Position numbers and translations under genes: made by a program
The notes under the pieces: model-generated
Told to the model about the DNA's origin: nothing
Databases searched by the model: none
What the model saw: only the letters and a program-made list of their open reading frames with translations
In this document: positions 1 to 7,718 of the stretch, one piece after another
Position numbering within the stretch: the stretch's first letter is position 1
Layout of the letters: the number at the start of each line of letters is the position of its first letter
Assembly: GCA_013697725.1 (NCBI GenBank)
Contig: JACCWI010000041.1
Coordinates: 1 to 36,562 of the forward strand
From: Tatlockia sp.
Lineage (GTDB): Bacteria > Pseudomonadota > Gammaproteobacteria > Legionellales > Legionellaceae
Direction of reading: 5' to 3'
DNA length: 36,562 nt

Positions 1-36
1 ATTTTGATGCTTTATGTTTCTTCATTGTTATTATTC

Positions 37-42
37 TATAAT
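37..42 (+). promoter_or_regulatory. Possible -10 box upstream of the Nudix gene
   Basis: A perfect TATAAT lies 36 bases before the ATG of the Nudix hydrolase gene. No convincing -35 box is found at 16-18 bases upstream, so this is only a candidate promoter. Confidence 0.3.
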
Positions 43-77
43 TTAATAGGGTAGAAAAATTAAGGTGGTTTATTTTT

Positions 78-704
78 ATGTCATTAAAAAAATTAATTCA
101 ATTTTCAAATAAAGATCTAGAAATCGAACAACAAGAAACTTTATACCAAGGGTATTTTAAAATTGAATGCTTTCATTTTAGACATCGGTTATTTGCTGAG
201 GGATGGACACCCATTGTCAAACGAGAAGTGCTTGTAAGTGGAAATGCTGTCGGAGTATTAGCCTATGATCCACTACTGGATAAAGTTGTACTTATTGAAC
301 AATTTCGTATTGGAGCATTAGACAAAGAGGAAAGTCCATGGTTGATAGAAATAATAGCAGGATCTGTTGATAGCAATAATGAATACGAGCAAACAGCTCA
401 TCAAGAAGCAAAAGAAGAAGCAGGGCTTAAGCTTCTCGATTTAAAACTAATCTGTGAATATTGGACTGCACCAGCAGGACTTTCACAAAAAGTCCAATTA
501 TTTTGTGCTCGAGTGGATGCACAAAATGTTAGAGGAATTTATGGACTTAACGATGAAAATGAGGATATTAAAGTTTTAACGATGAATACCAATGAAGTTT
601 TTAATGCTGTTAAAAATGGAGAGATTAAAAGCGCTCATACAATTATTGCTTTGCAGTGGCTTGAACTTAACCTAAGTCAACTACGTAAACAGTGGGTCTC
701 TTGA
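78..704 (+). CDS. nudF: Nudix hydrolase, ADP-ribose pyrophosphatase (NudF-like)
   Basis: A 208-residue protein with the layout of the NudF/ADP-ribose diphosphatase family, which splits ADP-ribose to AMP and ribose 5-phosphate in the cytoplasm. The Nudix box lies at about residues 95-117. The metal-binding QE-x2-EE core (E110, E113, E114) and G116 are present. The box departs from consensus in two places: the glutamate expected at 101 is Asn and the arginine expected at 109 is Gln. The length fits the family (about 200-210). The start is supported by AAGGTGG about 8 bases upstream. It appears to be a single-gene unit. Activity on ADP-ribose is inferred from family resemblance, and the altered box leaves substrate and rate open. 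Confidence 0.85.
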   Translation: MSLKKLIQFSNKDLEIEQQETLYQGYFKIECFHFRHRLFAEGWTPIVKREVLVSGNAVGVLAYDPLLDKVVLIEQFRIGALDKEESPWLIEIIAGSVDSNNEYEQTAHQEAKEEAGLKLLDLKLICEYWTAPAGLSQKVQLFCARVDAQNVRGIYGLNDENEDIKVLTMNTNEVFNAVKNGEIKSAHTIIALQWLELNLSQLRKQWVS

Positions 705-724
705 GCATTCATATTGAATGGCTC
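703..724 (+). terminator. Weak hairpin after the Nudix gene
   Basis: GAGC-ATTC and GAAT-GGCTC arms (one bulged base) around a 5-base loop begin at the stop codon. No clean T-run follows, so the terminator role is uncertain. Confidence 0.3.
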
Positions 725-775
725 CAAACTTGTTCTTTAAAATAATCGAAATCATAAATTATCAATTGAATTAAT

Positions 776-1141
776 TCATTGACCAAGCAAGACAATGGCT
801 TGCTTGATGTAGATTGCAGGTTGCTTAGCCTTAACGTCGGCAAGTTGTTTGAATTTCAAGTGACGGCGGAACTTCCCTGAGCCTTCTAGGTGCAGCTCTG
901 GATCCTTTAGCATGTTACCTTGGCCGAATTCAAGGCTCACATGAGCTTTGTAAGAAAAGATACCGCAAAACGAATCCTCAAGGTAGTACAGAACACCGCC
1001 GTACATTATTCTTTCCTCAGCAGACTTTGCTAGCTTAAGTATCTCCTGACGTAAGGCTACGGCAATGAGTTGCTTCTGGGGGTCAATAAAACCTAGATCA
1101 TCAAAGAAATTCTCTACTAATGAGGATTGTTTAGAAGACAT
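776..1141 (-). CDS. DUF1801 (YdhG-like) domain protein
   Basis: A 121-residue soluble protein resembling DUF1801/YdhG-type proteins. It shows the typical run RQEILKLAKSAEERIMYGG, then a hydrophobic strand region ending in LEFGQG and a C-terminal segment (SGKFRRHLKFK) ending near a helix. No enzymatic role is established for this family and none is visible here. The frame is open up to base 1195, but the ATG at 1141 is preferred: it has AAGGAG with about 8 bases of spacing, and the 18 upstream codons have no ribosome site. It is convergent with the Nudix gene, separated by about 70 bases, and appears monocistronic. Confidence 0.75.
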   Translation of the reverse strand: MSSKQSSLVENFFDDLGFIDPQKQLIAVALRQEILKLAKSAEERIMYGGVLYYLEDSFCGIFSYKAHVSLEFGQGNMLKDPELHLEGSGKFRRHLKFKQLADVKAKQPAIYIKQAIVLLGQ

Positions 1142-1195
1142 ACTGCTTACTCCTTTTGAATCATATTGATTTACCTCATGAAATTGCAAACCCAT

Positions 1196-1635
1196 TAATC
1201 ACAAGGATTTTAAGCGAAGTTTGCATTTATCGATTGAGGTTGCATATATAGGAAGCAATTTCCTTTTTTAAAGCAACATAAGGTTTATTCGTCTCGTCCA
1301 AATTAAGATTTATTCCTGCGAGTAGCATAAGAGTACAGATAGTACGTCACATAATTTTTTATCTAATTGGCATTATTGCTCATTTTTAAAAGTCGATAAA
1401 GATGGCAGATATGATAATTAAGATTTCGAGGATTCTTGCCAATAACTTGCTATAATTCTGACTTTTAAAATATTAAAGACTACGACTAGATACATTTGAA
1501 TGTTAATAAAACTATAAATTTATTTTCTTTTCTGGAAATAGTAATCAATATAAGCAGCTCCATCAAAATATATTTTTATTTCGATTTTTAAGTTGAAAAA
1601 AATAGTATTAAAATTAGAGGTGGTGAACCTTTTAT
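1196..1635. other. 440-base stretch without an intact gene
   Basis: This holds a possible gene scrap on the minus strand (1227-1372), a TATAAT at 1451-1456 without a clear -35 partner, and the ribosome site GAGGTGGTGA just before the kinase gene at 1636. Nothing else is recognisable. Confidence 0.6.
1227..1372 (-). pseudogene. Possible remnant of a protein gene, frameshifted
   Basis: On the minus strand, 33 codons from an ATG at 1328 to a stop at 1227 read like a protein C-terminus (MLLAGINLNLDETNKPYVAL, then KKEIASYICNLNR). A different frame immediately upstream reads LDKKLCDVLSVL. Joining the two by a frameshift gives a continuous helix-like segment, which suggests a decayed gene tail. No family is recognised and no ribosome site is seen. 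The call rests only on how protein-like the joined reading is. Confidence 0.25.
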
Positions 1636-3825
1636 ATGAAAAAAATTACTTATTTGCACTTTTATATTTTTGGCTTGGTTTGTTGGTCAATGTTATTACT
1701 GATGAGAATCTTTGAAATTCTCTCATCTGATAAAATTTCTCAAATTACCGCTCAAATTGCTTTAATTATACACTTATTTATGTTGATTGTAGTCTTTAAA
1801 GTTTTTGCAAATGCAAATATCCACAATCGAAAAATAATATTTTGGCTTATTGCAATTAATGTGGGTTTGTTTTTGAATGATTTGATTTTCTGTTTCATTT
1901 TTTACTTCTCAGAAAATCATAATTTCCATCTTTCATTTATTGGTTTTGTATTGGATATGATACCTTATTCTATATGGAATATTTCGGTATTGGTTTTTTT
2001 AATTAAGCTAGTAAAAGATATTTTTATTGCAAAAAATTTTATAAAATTGTTTGCAATATTAATGTTGATTAATATCGCAATCATTTTTTTATTCTTCAAT
2101 TCTGCTCAACCTGTTTTTAGTTATTTATCCTGGCAAAATGTTTCACAGATGATTAGTTCTTTAGTGGAACTTATTATTTTTGATTTAAGCATTCTGAGTC
2201 TAATCTACTCTGAAAAAAAAGGGCTATCATTCATTGTTGTTGGTTTGATAATTCTAATCTCAGGTGATTTTATTATAAGTTACTCTTTTCTTGCCCAAAC
2301 TAATCATATCGCAACTTATGGAGCGCTTTTTTGGCTTTTAGGCTTATTATGTATTTTCTTTGGAATGCTTGAACTTAAAAATCATGACGGCGGTCTTACA
2401 AAAAATTGGCTACGTTCAGCAAATAGCCTCAAAGGTAATTTGGCTTTTTGGGCTTTTGGAATATCCATTTTAAATATTTTACCCTTTTTTGTTTTAGCCT
2501 ATTTGTTCTCGCCATTAAATAAAACAGTATTTTTAATTTTACCACCGTTTTTAATGATTACTTCTGCTTCAGTTGTAATCGTTTCGCTTTTTACTGTAAA
2601 GCATTTTGAAAGACCTTTTAAAAAAATTGCTAATAATATTGAATCGTTAATGCTGGACAAAGACAAAAGTCAATTCTCTAATGATTTTGTGATTGAAGAG
2701 TTTATTTTTTTGCAAGAGTTTCTTTTAAAGGTGTTTGACCTTAAAGAAGAAAGGGAGGAAGCAAAAAAAGCCTTGATTTCTTTAACAGCACAAGTTGCCC
2801 ATGATATTCGTTCTCCCTTAACAGCCCTTAATGTTGGCTTGAGGAATTTAACGCAAATCCCAGAGAAGCAGAGGATTTTGATGCGAAATGCCTCTAACCG
2901 AATTAACGATATTGCGAATAATTTGCTGCAACAATACTCAGGCAAAAATCAAGATATAGCTCTATTACCCTTGCATTTACAAACCTGGTTATTAGCGCCT
3001 TTATTGGAAAATATCATTTCTGAAAAGCGATTGCAGTTTGAAGACCGACCTATCCAACTTGAGGGAAATATAACCAGCGAGGGTTTTTCAGCTTTTGCTA
3101 AGTTTGATCCCTCTCGAATGAAAAGATTGTTATCTAATTTAATTAACAATTCATCAGAAGCTTTACCAGCGAAAGGCGGGAAAATTATTCTTAACTTAGA
3201 TGCTTCAAATGAAAAAGTAGTTATAAAAATAACGGATAATGGCTGTGGCATCGAAGTTGATTTGTTGGAAAAGGTCATGGATGAAGGGGTAAGTTTTAAA
3301 GACAATGGATTTGGATTAGGATTACCCTATGCGAAAAAAAGCATAGAAGACTTTGGCGGAATTCTACAATTGCATTCAATCCTAAAACAAGGAACAACGG
3401 TTAAAATTATCTTACCTCGTTCAGACTCCCCCACTTGGTTTGTGTCTGAAATTTTTGTTTCTCCTGAGATTGAAATAGGCATTTTAGATGACGACCAATC
3501 AGTGCATGATGCCTGGGATCAACGTCTTTTAGCAGTTGCAGGAAATTTAAATATTCACCATTTTAATAATAGCTTGGACTTTACAGCGTGGTATGCTTGG
3601 CAATTAAATCCTGTTCAAGTTTTTTCAGATTATGAGTTATTAGAGACCGAAACAGGTTTAGACCTTTTCGAAAAACTACAGCTTGGCGACAAAGCCATTT
3701 TAGTGACTAGTCATTATGAAAATACTGATATTATTAATCGCTGTCAAAAAAGAGGCCTTCGTCTTTTACCTAAAAATTTATTAGCACATATTCCTATTAA
3801 GATTATTGAAGTGCCGAGCTATTGA
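1636..3825 (+). CDS. Polytopic membrane hybrid histidine kinase (HK-REC)
   Basis: A 729-residue sensor kinase. Residues 1-325 hold about ten hydrophobic segments and no obvious periplasmic sensor domain. A linker follows, then a HisKA box with the phosphoacceptor H389 (AHDIRSPL), an N box near 500-510 (NLINNSSEAL), and G boxes DNGCGIE and FGLGLP (about 534-564). The C-terminal receiver (about 612-725) has the acidic pocket DDD 618-620, phosphorylatable D665, T691 and K713, so it looks functional. The start is supported by GAGGTGGTGA upstream. A close paralog of the same architecture lies at 4917-7157 on the other strand. No response regulator with an output domain is adjacent. The signal is unknown; a lipid-soluble or membrane-state signal is inference from the missing external domain. 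Confidence 0.88.
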   Translation: MKKITYLHFYIFGLVCWSMLLLMRIFEILSSDKISQITAQIALIIHLFMLIVVFKVFANANIHNRKIIFWLIAINVGLFLNDLIFCFIFYFSENHNFHLSFIGFVLDMIPYSIWNISVLVFLIKLVKDIFIAKNFIKLFAILMLINIAIIFLFFNSAQPVFSYLSWQNVSQMISSLVELIIFDLSILSLIYSEKKGLSFIVVGLIILISGDFIISYSFLAQTNHIATYGALFWLLGLLCIFFGMLELKNHDGGLTKNWLRSANSLKGNLAFWAFGISILNILPFFVLAYLFSPLNKTVFLILPPFLMITSASVVIVSLFTVKHFERPFKKIANNIESLMLDKDKSQFSNDFVIEEFIFLQEFLLKVFDLKEEREEAKKALISLTAQVAHDIRSPLTALNVGLRNLTQIPEKQRILMRNASNRINDIANNLLQQYSGKNQDIALLPLHLQTWLLAPLLENIISEKRLQFEDRPIQLEGNITSEGFSAFAKFDPSRMKRLLSNLINNSSEALPAKGGKIILNLDASNEKVVIKITDNGCGIEVDLLEKVMDEGVSFKDNGFGLGLPYAKKSIEDFGGILQLHSILKQGTTVKIILPRSDSPTWFVSEIFVSPEIEIGILDDDQSVHDAWDQRLLAVAGNLNIHHFNNSLDFTAWYAWQLNPVQVFSDYELLETETGLDLFEKLQLGDKAILVTSHYENTDIINRCQKRGLRLLPKNLLAHIPIKIIEVPSY

Positions 3826-3852
3826 AAAGTGATAAACCATTATCATTTTTTT
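3826..3852 (+). terminator. Rho-independent-type terminator of the kinase gene
   Basis: Right after the stop codon, AAAGTGATAA pairs with TTATCATTTT (one G-T pair) around the 4-base loop ACCA and runs into seven T. The stem is AT-rich but the geometry is right. It separates the plus-strand kinase from the convergent dehydrogenase gene. Confidence 0.6.
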
Positions 3853-3893
3853 AGGGGCAATTACTGAATTCAAATTAATATGCTTAAATTTCC

Positions 3894-4904
3894 TTAAATT
3901 TCCTCTATCTTAACAACCATACGGTAGCGTGCTTTATTGGATCGTACTTTCGCAATTGCATCATTCACCTGGCTTAAAGGAACTACTTCCACAAGAGCTG
4001 CAATCTTATGCAGAGCCGCAAAATTTAACATCTCCCTCATTCTTTGACGATTACCTATGTAACTGCCGCTAACCGATTTACCCCCGTCAATCAAAGTGAC
4101 AGCAGCGATATTGAGAGGTTGTGGTGGAACACCCACAAAGCAAAGATGACCTAAAGGATGCAGCAAGTTTAAATAAGCTGACCAGTTCTGATCCACGTGT
4201 ATTGTGGAGAGAAGGAAGTCTAAACTGTCTTTTCTTTTTTCTAATTCTTTTTCATCTTGAGTTAGCACAAAATGAGTGGCTCCTAAAGCATAGGCTTCCT
4301 GCTCTTTATCTTTACTAGAAGAAAATACGCTCACTTCACAACCAAAGGCTTTGGCAAATTGCAGGGCTATATGGCCTAAACCACCTAAACCAATAATGCC
4401 TACGTGATGAGTAGGGAGTACGTTGTGGCGTATCATGGCATTAAAAACAGTTATACCCGCACACAAAAGTGGGGCTGTTTTGGCGGAATCCATCCCTTCT
4501 GGAATAGGAAAAACAAAACGATGATCTGCAGTTACATGAGTTGCAAACCCACCAAAGCGTCCAATACAAATCGGTTGATGCTTTCCGCAATAATTCTCAT
4601 TCCCCTTTTTGCAATTATCACAATGAAAACAAGCCCCAACTTGCCAGCCAAGCCCCACTCTCTGACCTAGATTTAAATCTGTCACCAAATTGCCTCGGGC
4701 TATCACAGTACCAATGATTTCATGCCCTGGAACTAAAGGATATTGGCTAAGTTCCCAATCGTTATCAATCATATGTATGTCAGTATGACAGATACCACAG
4801 TGGGTAATAGCAATGACTACCTCTTCAGGAGCTAGGGGCGCTTCAACATAAGTAAAAGGTTGAAGGTCAGCATTAACCTCAAGTGCAGCAAAGGCATTTA
4901 TCAT
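3894..4904 (-). CDS. Zinc-dependent alcohol dehydrogenase (CAD/YahK type)
   Basis: A 336-residue medium-chain dehydrogenase that interconverts alcohols and aldehydes. The catalytic-zinc region CGICHTD is near residue 36 and the GHE zinc-alcohol-dehydrogenase signature follows. The four structural-zinc cysteines are in CFHCDNCKKGNENYC. The Rossmann motif is GLGGLGHIALQFAKAFG. After the second strand the sequence reads FSSSKDK, with no acidic residue, which favours NADP(H) as in cinnamyl alcohol dehydrogenase/YahK relatives. The length is slightly short for the family (about 345-350) but no motif is missing. It lies 12 bases downstream of the kinase gene at 4917-7157 on the same strand, so the two are probably cotranscribed. 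The physiological substrate cannot be told from sequence. Confidence 0.88.
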   Translation of the reverse strand: MINAFAALEVNADLQPFTYVEAPLAPEEVVIAITHCGICHTDIHMIDNDWELSQYPLVPGHEIIGTVIARGNLVTDLNLGQRVGLGWQVGACFHCDNCKKGNENYCGKHQPICIGRFGGFATHVTADHRFVFPIPEGMDSAKTAPLLCAGITVFNAMIRHNVLPTHHVGIIGLGGLGHIALQFAKAFGCEVSVFSSSKDKEQEAYALGATHFVLTQDEKELEKRKDSLDFLLSTIHVDQNWSAYLNLLHPLGHLCFVGVPPQPLNIAAVTLIDGGKSVSGSYIGNRQRMREMLNFAALHKIAALVEVVPLSQVNDAIAKVRSNKARYRMVVKIEEI

Positions 4905-4916
4905 GGTGGAGAACTC

Positions 4917-7157
4917 CTATTCATCATAAACATTGATAGGTACAAAGGGAGCCATGCCTTTAGGAATCAATCTGATAACTTCGAGTTCACAGCTCGTGAC
5001 AATTTTTGGATCTTCAAATCTACTAGTTACTAAAATTGCCGATTTTTGCAGTTTTAATTCCTGTATTAGCTGAAGCCCTGTTTCTCTAAATCCTAAAAGT
5101 TCATGGTCGATTAAAAATATAGTGCAATCTATAATATTTGAATGATCAGCAAGCCATTTCTTTAATTGTTCAGGCGTTGATAATGAAATCAGTTCTACAT
5201 TTAAATTACTTAATCGACTTTGCCATAGCTGGTGAACTGATGCGTCGTCATCAAGAGCAACAACCTTTTGTCCTGACCTAAGCTTGAGCTCTTCCACAAA
5301 CCATATGGGTGCTTTTTCCTGTGGAATTTCTAAACGTAATGTAGTTCCAATTCCAAGGGTGGAAATTATTTGGGAACTTCCACCCCAAGATTCAAACGTA
5401 GTTCGTGCATGATAAAGTCCTAACCCTGAACCTCCAGTCTTAGCATAGGTTTCTCCACGTTGACCTAGTTTTTTTAAGATTTCAGGTGAAATGCCAGTAC
5501 CATTATCTGTTACTAAAATGACAGCTTTGTTATCTTCACGTAAAAGATTAACCCCCACATTCCCAAAATCATTTACTGCTTCTGCTGCGTTATTGATTAA
5601 ATTTGACAATACTCTTTTGAATTCTGCTAAATTTACTTTAGCAAAGATGCCGTAAGAATCGGTGCCAAGCGAGGCTTCAATTTCTACATCGATTTTTGTA
5701 CGAAATTGCATCCGTTTTTCGGTGATAAGGGATTCTATTAGGCTTGATAATAAATAAATTGATCTCTCTTCTGATGCGTTTTTGGGTGGTCTGCTTTCAT
5801 TTAAATTAGAAGCTGATTTTGCACCATCCATCAGATTATTTGTTATATCTCGGATTCGATTAACGCTATTACGCATCATAAGTCGTATCTTTTCGGGGAG
5901 TACATCCGAAACCACATCCAAAGTCATTGTAAGCGCGGCCAGTGGGGAGCGGATATCATGAGCTGTTTGTTGAGCGACTTCCCCCAATTGTTTTTTCATC
6001 CTATTCTTTTCTTCCCTAACCTCCATGGTGTCTACAATATATTTTTGGAGATCAATAAATTCTGCAATCGTAAAATCATTGTCCAGTATTGCTTGGTTAT
6101 CTTCAGCTTTTAACGCATCGATATTGTTTGTTAATTTTTTAAATGGTGCTTCAAAAAAATTGCCCATGTAAATGGATAGCACCACCACGACTACAGAATA
6201 GCCCATAAAGAAAAGAGGTAACCATAAAAAAATATGTTTATCTACAATTGAAAATGTGTAGGCGAGAGACACAAACATCAAAAAACTTGTAATCGATATA
6301 CTGAAAGACCAAAAAACAAGCTTACTTTTAATCATGTTACTTTTTCTAAACCAAGTGGATATAAAAAGAGAGGGTATTTTATTTCTGATGCTAAGGACAA
6401 AAAACATGATAAATAATAGGCCTAGAAACCATAAAAGTTCTCCATAAGCAAATAAATTTGTTGTTTGAGAAAGGTAGGAGTAGGTAAGAAAAAAATTTCC
6501 TGCAGTCAAAATAATAGTACCAGCTAAAAATAAAACCATACCGGTATTGTTCGTGTAGATTAAGCCTAAAATTGAAAAGTCGAATAGGACTAGCAAAATA
6601 CACAAGTGTAAAATTTGAGAAACTGTTTGAAATGAAGTTACATTAAAGGCATATTCTATGGATGTGAAAAATAAATACAAAATAATTACATTAACCGCTG
6701 TCAATGCGACAACTATTTTTATAAAACCTTTCATTTTTAGCACATCTTTGAGCAAGATCTTTGCTAGAAAAACCACCAGTAAAACACCATAAATAACGCA
6801 GGGAGCATAATATAAAAGAAAGTTAATTATTGACATTTTAAGCAATAAACTGTCGCTCGCATAAGCAGCAAGATAAAAACAAAAATCAACTACAAATAAC
6901 CAAAAGTTAATTCCAAAAAACCAAGCAATTACTTTACGGTCTTCTTTTATAGCACTTCGATATAATTCAACTAAAAAGAATAGAGTGAAAAAGTGAACCA
7001 CAAACTCTAGCTTTGCTGCTAGTGTACTGATTTTTCTCGCACCTTGTTCGAGGTAATCTATGCCAACGAACAGACAAAGCCATAAAACCAAACAACATCC
7101 CATGATTAAAAATAGGGGATTAAATCTTATATTTTGTGAAAACTTGGAAATAACCAT
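4917..7157 (-). CDS. Polytopic membrane hybrid histidine kinase (HK-REC), paralog
   Basis: A 746-residue sensor kinase with the same plan as the 1636-3825 protein: about ten hydrophobic segments (1-335), a linker, HisKA with H400 (AHDIRSPLAAL), an N box (NLINNAAEAV), G boxes DNGTGIS and GSGLGL, and a C-terminal receiver with DDD 636-638, D684, T711 and K733. Even the sequence just before the linker (FEAPFKKLTNNI against FERPFKKIANNI) is shared, so the two are recent or conserved duplicates. The start ATG has only a weak GAG-type ribosome site. The alcohol dehydrogenase gene follows 12 bases downstream. Phosphotransfer from H to D within the protein is expected; the output partner is unknown. 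Confidence 0.88.
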   Translation of the reverse strand: MVISKFSQNIRFNPLFLIMGCCLVLWLCLFVGIDYLEQGARKISTLAAKLEFVVHFFTLFFLVELYRSAIKEDRKVIAWFFGINFWLFVVDFCFYLAAYASDSLLLKMSIINFLLYYAPCVIYGVLLVVFLAKILLKDVLKMKGFIKIVVALTAVNVIILYLFFTSIEYAFNVTSFQTVSQILHLCILLVLFDFSILGLIYTNNTGMVLFLAGTIILTAGNFFLTYSYLSQTTNLFAYGELLWFLGLLFIMFFVLSIRNKIPSLFISTWFRKSNMIKSKLVFWSFSISITSFLMFVSLAYTFSIVDKHIFLWLPLFFMGYSVVVVVLSIYMGNFFEAPFKKLTNNIDALKAEDNQAILDNDFTIAEFIDLQKYIVDTMEVREEKNRMKKQLGEVAQQTAHDIRSPLAALTMTLDVVSDVLPEKIRLMMRNSVNRIRDITNNLMDGAKSASNLNESRPPKNASEERSIYLLSSLIESLITEKRMQFRTKIDVEIEASLGTDSYGIFAKVNLAEFKRVLSNLINNAAEAVNDFGNVGVNLLREDNKAVILVTDNGTGISPEILKKLGQRGETYAKTGGSGLGLYHARTTFESWGGSSQIISTLGIGTTLRLEIPQEKAPIWFVEELKLRSGQKVVALDDDASVHQLWQSRLSNLNVELISLSTPEQLKKWLADHSNIIDCTIFLIDHELLGFRETGLQLIQELKLQKSAILVTSRFEDPKIVTSCELEVIRLIPKGMAPFVPINVYDE

Positions 7158-7387
7158 TATTTGCTCTATTTCAGATACTAATAATATATGAATGAAATTT
7201 AAACTCTCTGTCGGAGTTCATCATTGTTAGGTCATCGGGTATATGGACAGGGCATTTTACATTTAAAATATAAGATGATCAATTGTAACCCATATTGTAT
7301 TTGATTTATAATAAAACACCTTGGCAACTAAAAAAGCTAAAAACCTATAAAATTAATTGAACTGAGGAGTTATAAACATCAATCGAA

Positions 7388-7693
7388 TCATATTTCATGA
7401 TGCAATGTAATTGTCATTGTCTCCACAAGTGGGGGAATTAAGTTATCAAAAGTTTCCTTAACATGAGCAGTTTCGCAATGATAATCAAAAGCTTCTTGAT
7501 CTTTGAATTTATCAATAAAAGTAAATAAATCTGGATTTTCAGGACTAGAATGGAGTTGGTAACTGATACATCCCAACTCAGCCTTTGAAGGTTTTATTAG
7601 CTGTTGAAGTACTTTTAAAAGCATGTCTTTTTGGCCTTTTTTTGCTTGAAAATGGGCGATACAGATTATTTCTTTGTTGGTAATTGTTTCCAT
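7388..7693 (-). CDS. ABM-domain monooxygenase (YgiN-like quinol monooxygenase)
   Basis: A 101-residue single-domain protein of the antibiotic biosynthesis monooxygenase (ABM) fold, a small dimeric alpha/beta barrel. The typical features are the start strand IICIAHFQAKKGQKD, the central GCISYQLHSSPENPDLF strand pair, and the FKDQEAFDYHCETAHVK helix region. YgiN-type members act on quinols, but many small ABM proteins have no proven substrate. The start has AAGGAAATTAT upstream. It lies 25 bases after the hybrid kinase gene on the same strand and may be the last gene of that operon. The functional link to the kinase is unknown. Confidence 0.8.
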   Translation of the reverse strand: METITNKEIICIAHFQAKKGQKDMLLKVLQQLIKPSKAELGCISYQLHSSPENPDLFTFIDKFKDQEAFDYHCETAHVKETFDNLIPPLVETMTITLHHEI

Positions 7694-7718
7694 ATAATTT
7701 CCTTAATTTTTTTTAAAT

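Noticed and set aside
2670..3305. Long open frames on the minus strand inside the first kinase gene
   Set aside because: They are antisense to well-conserved kinase motifs and have no ribosome sites.
1636..7157. Identity of either membrane kinase with LqsS or LqsT of the Legionella quorum system
   Set aside because: Both proteins are much longer, have about ten helices and a C-terminal receiver, and no lqsA or lqsR gene is nearby.
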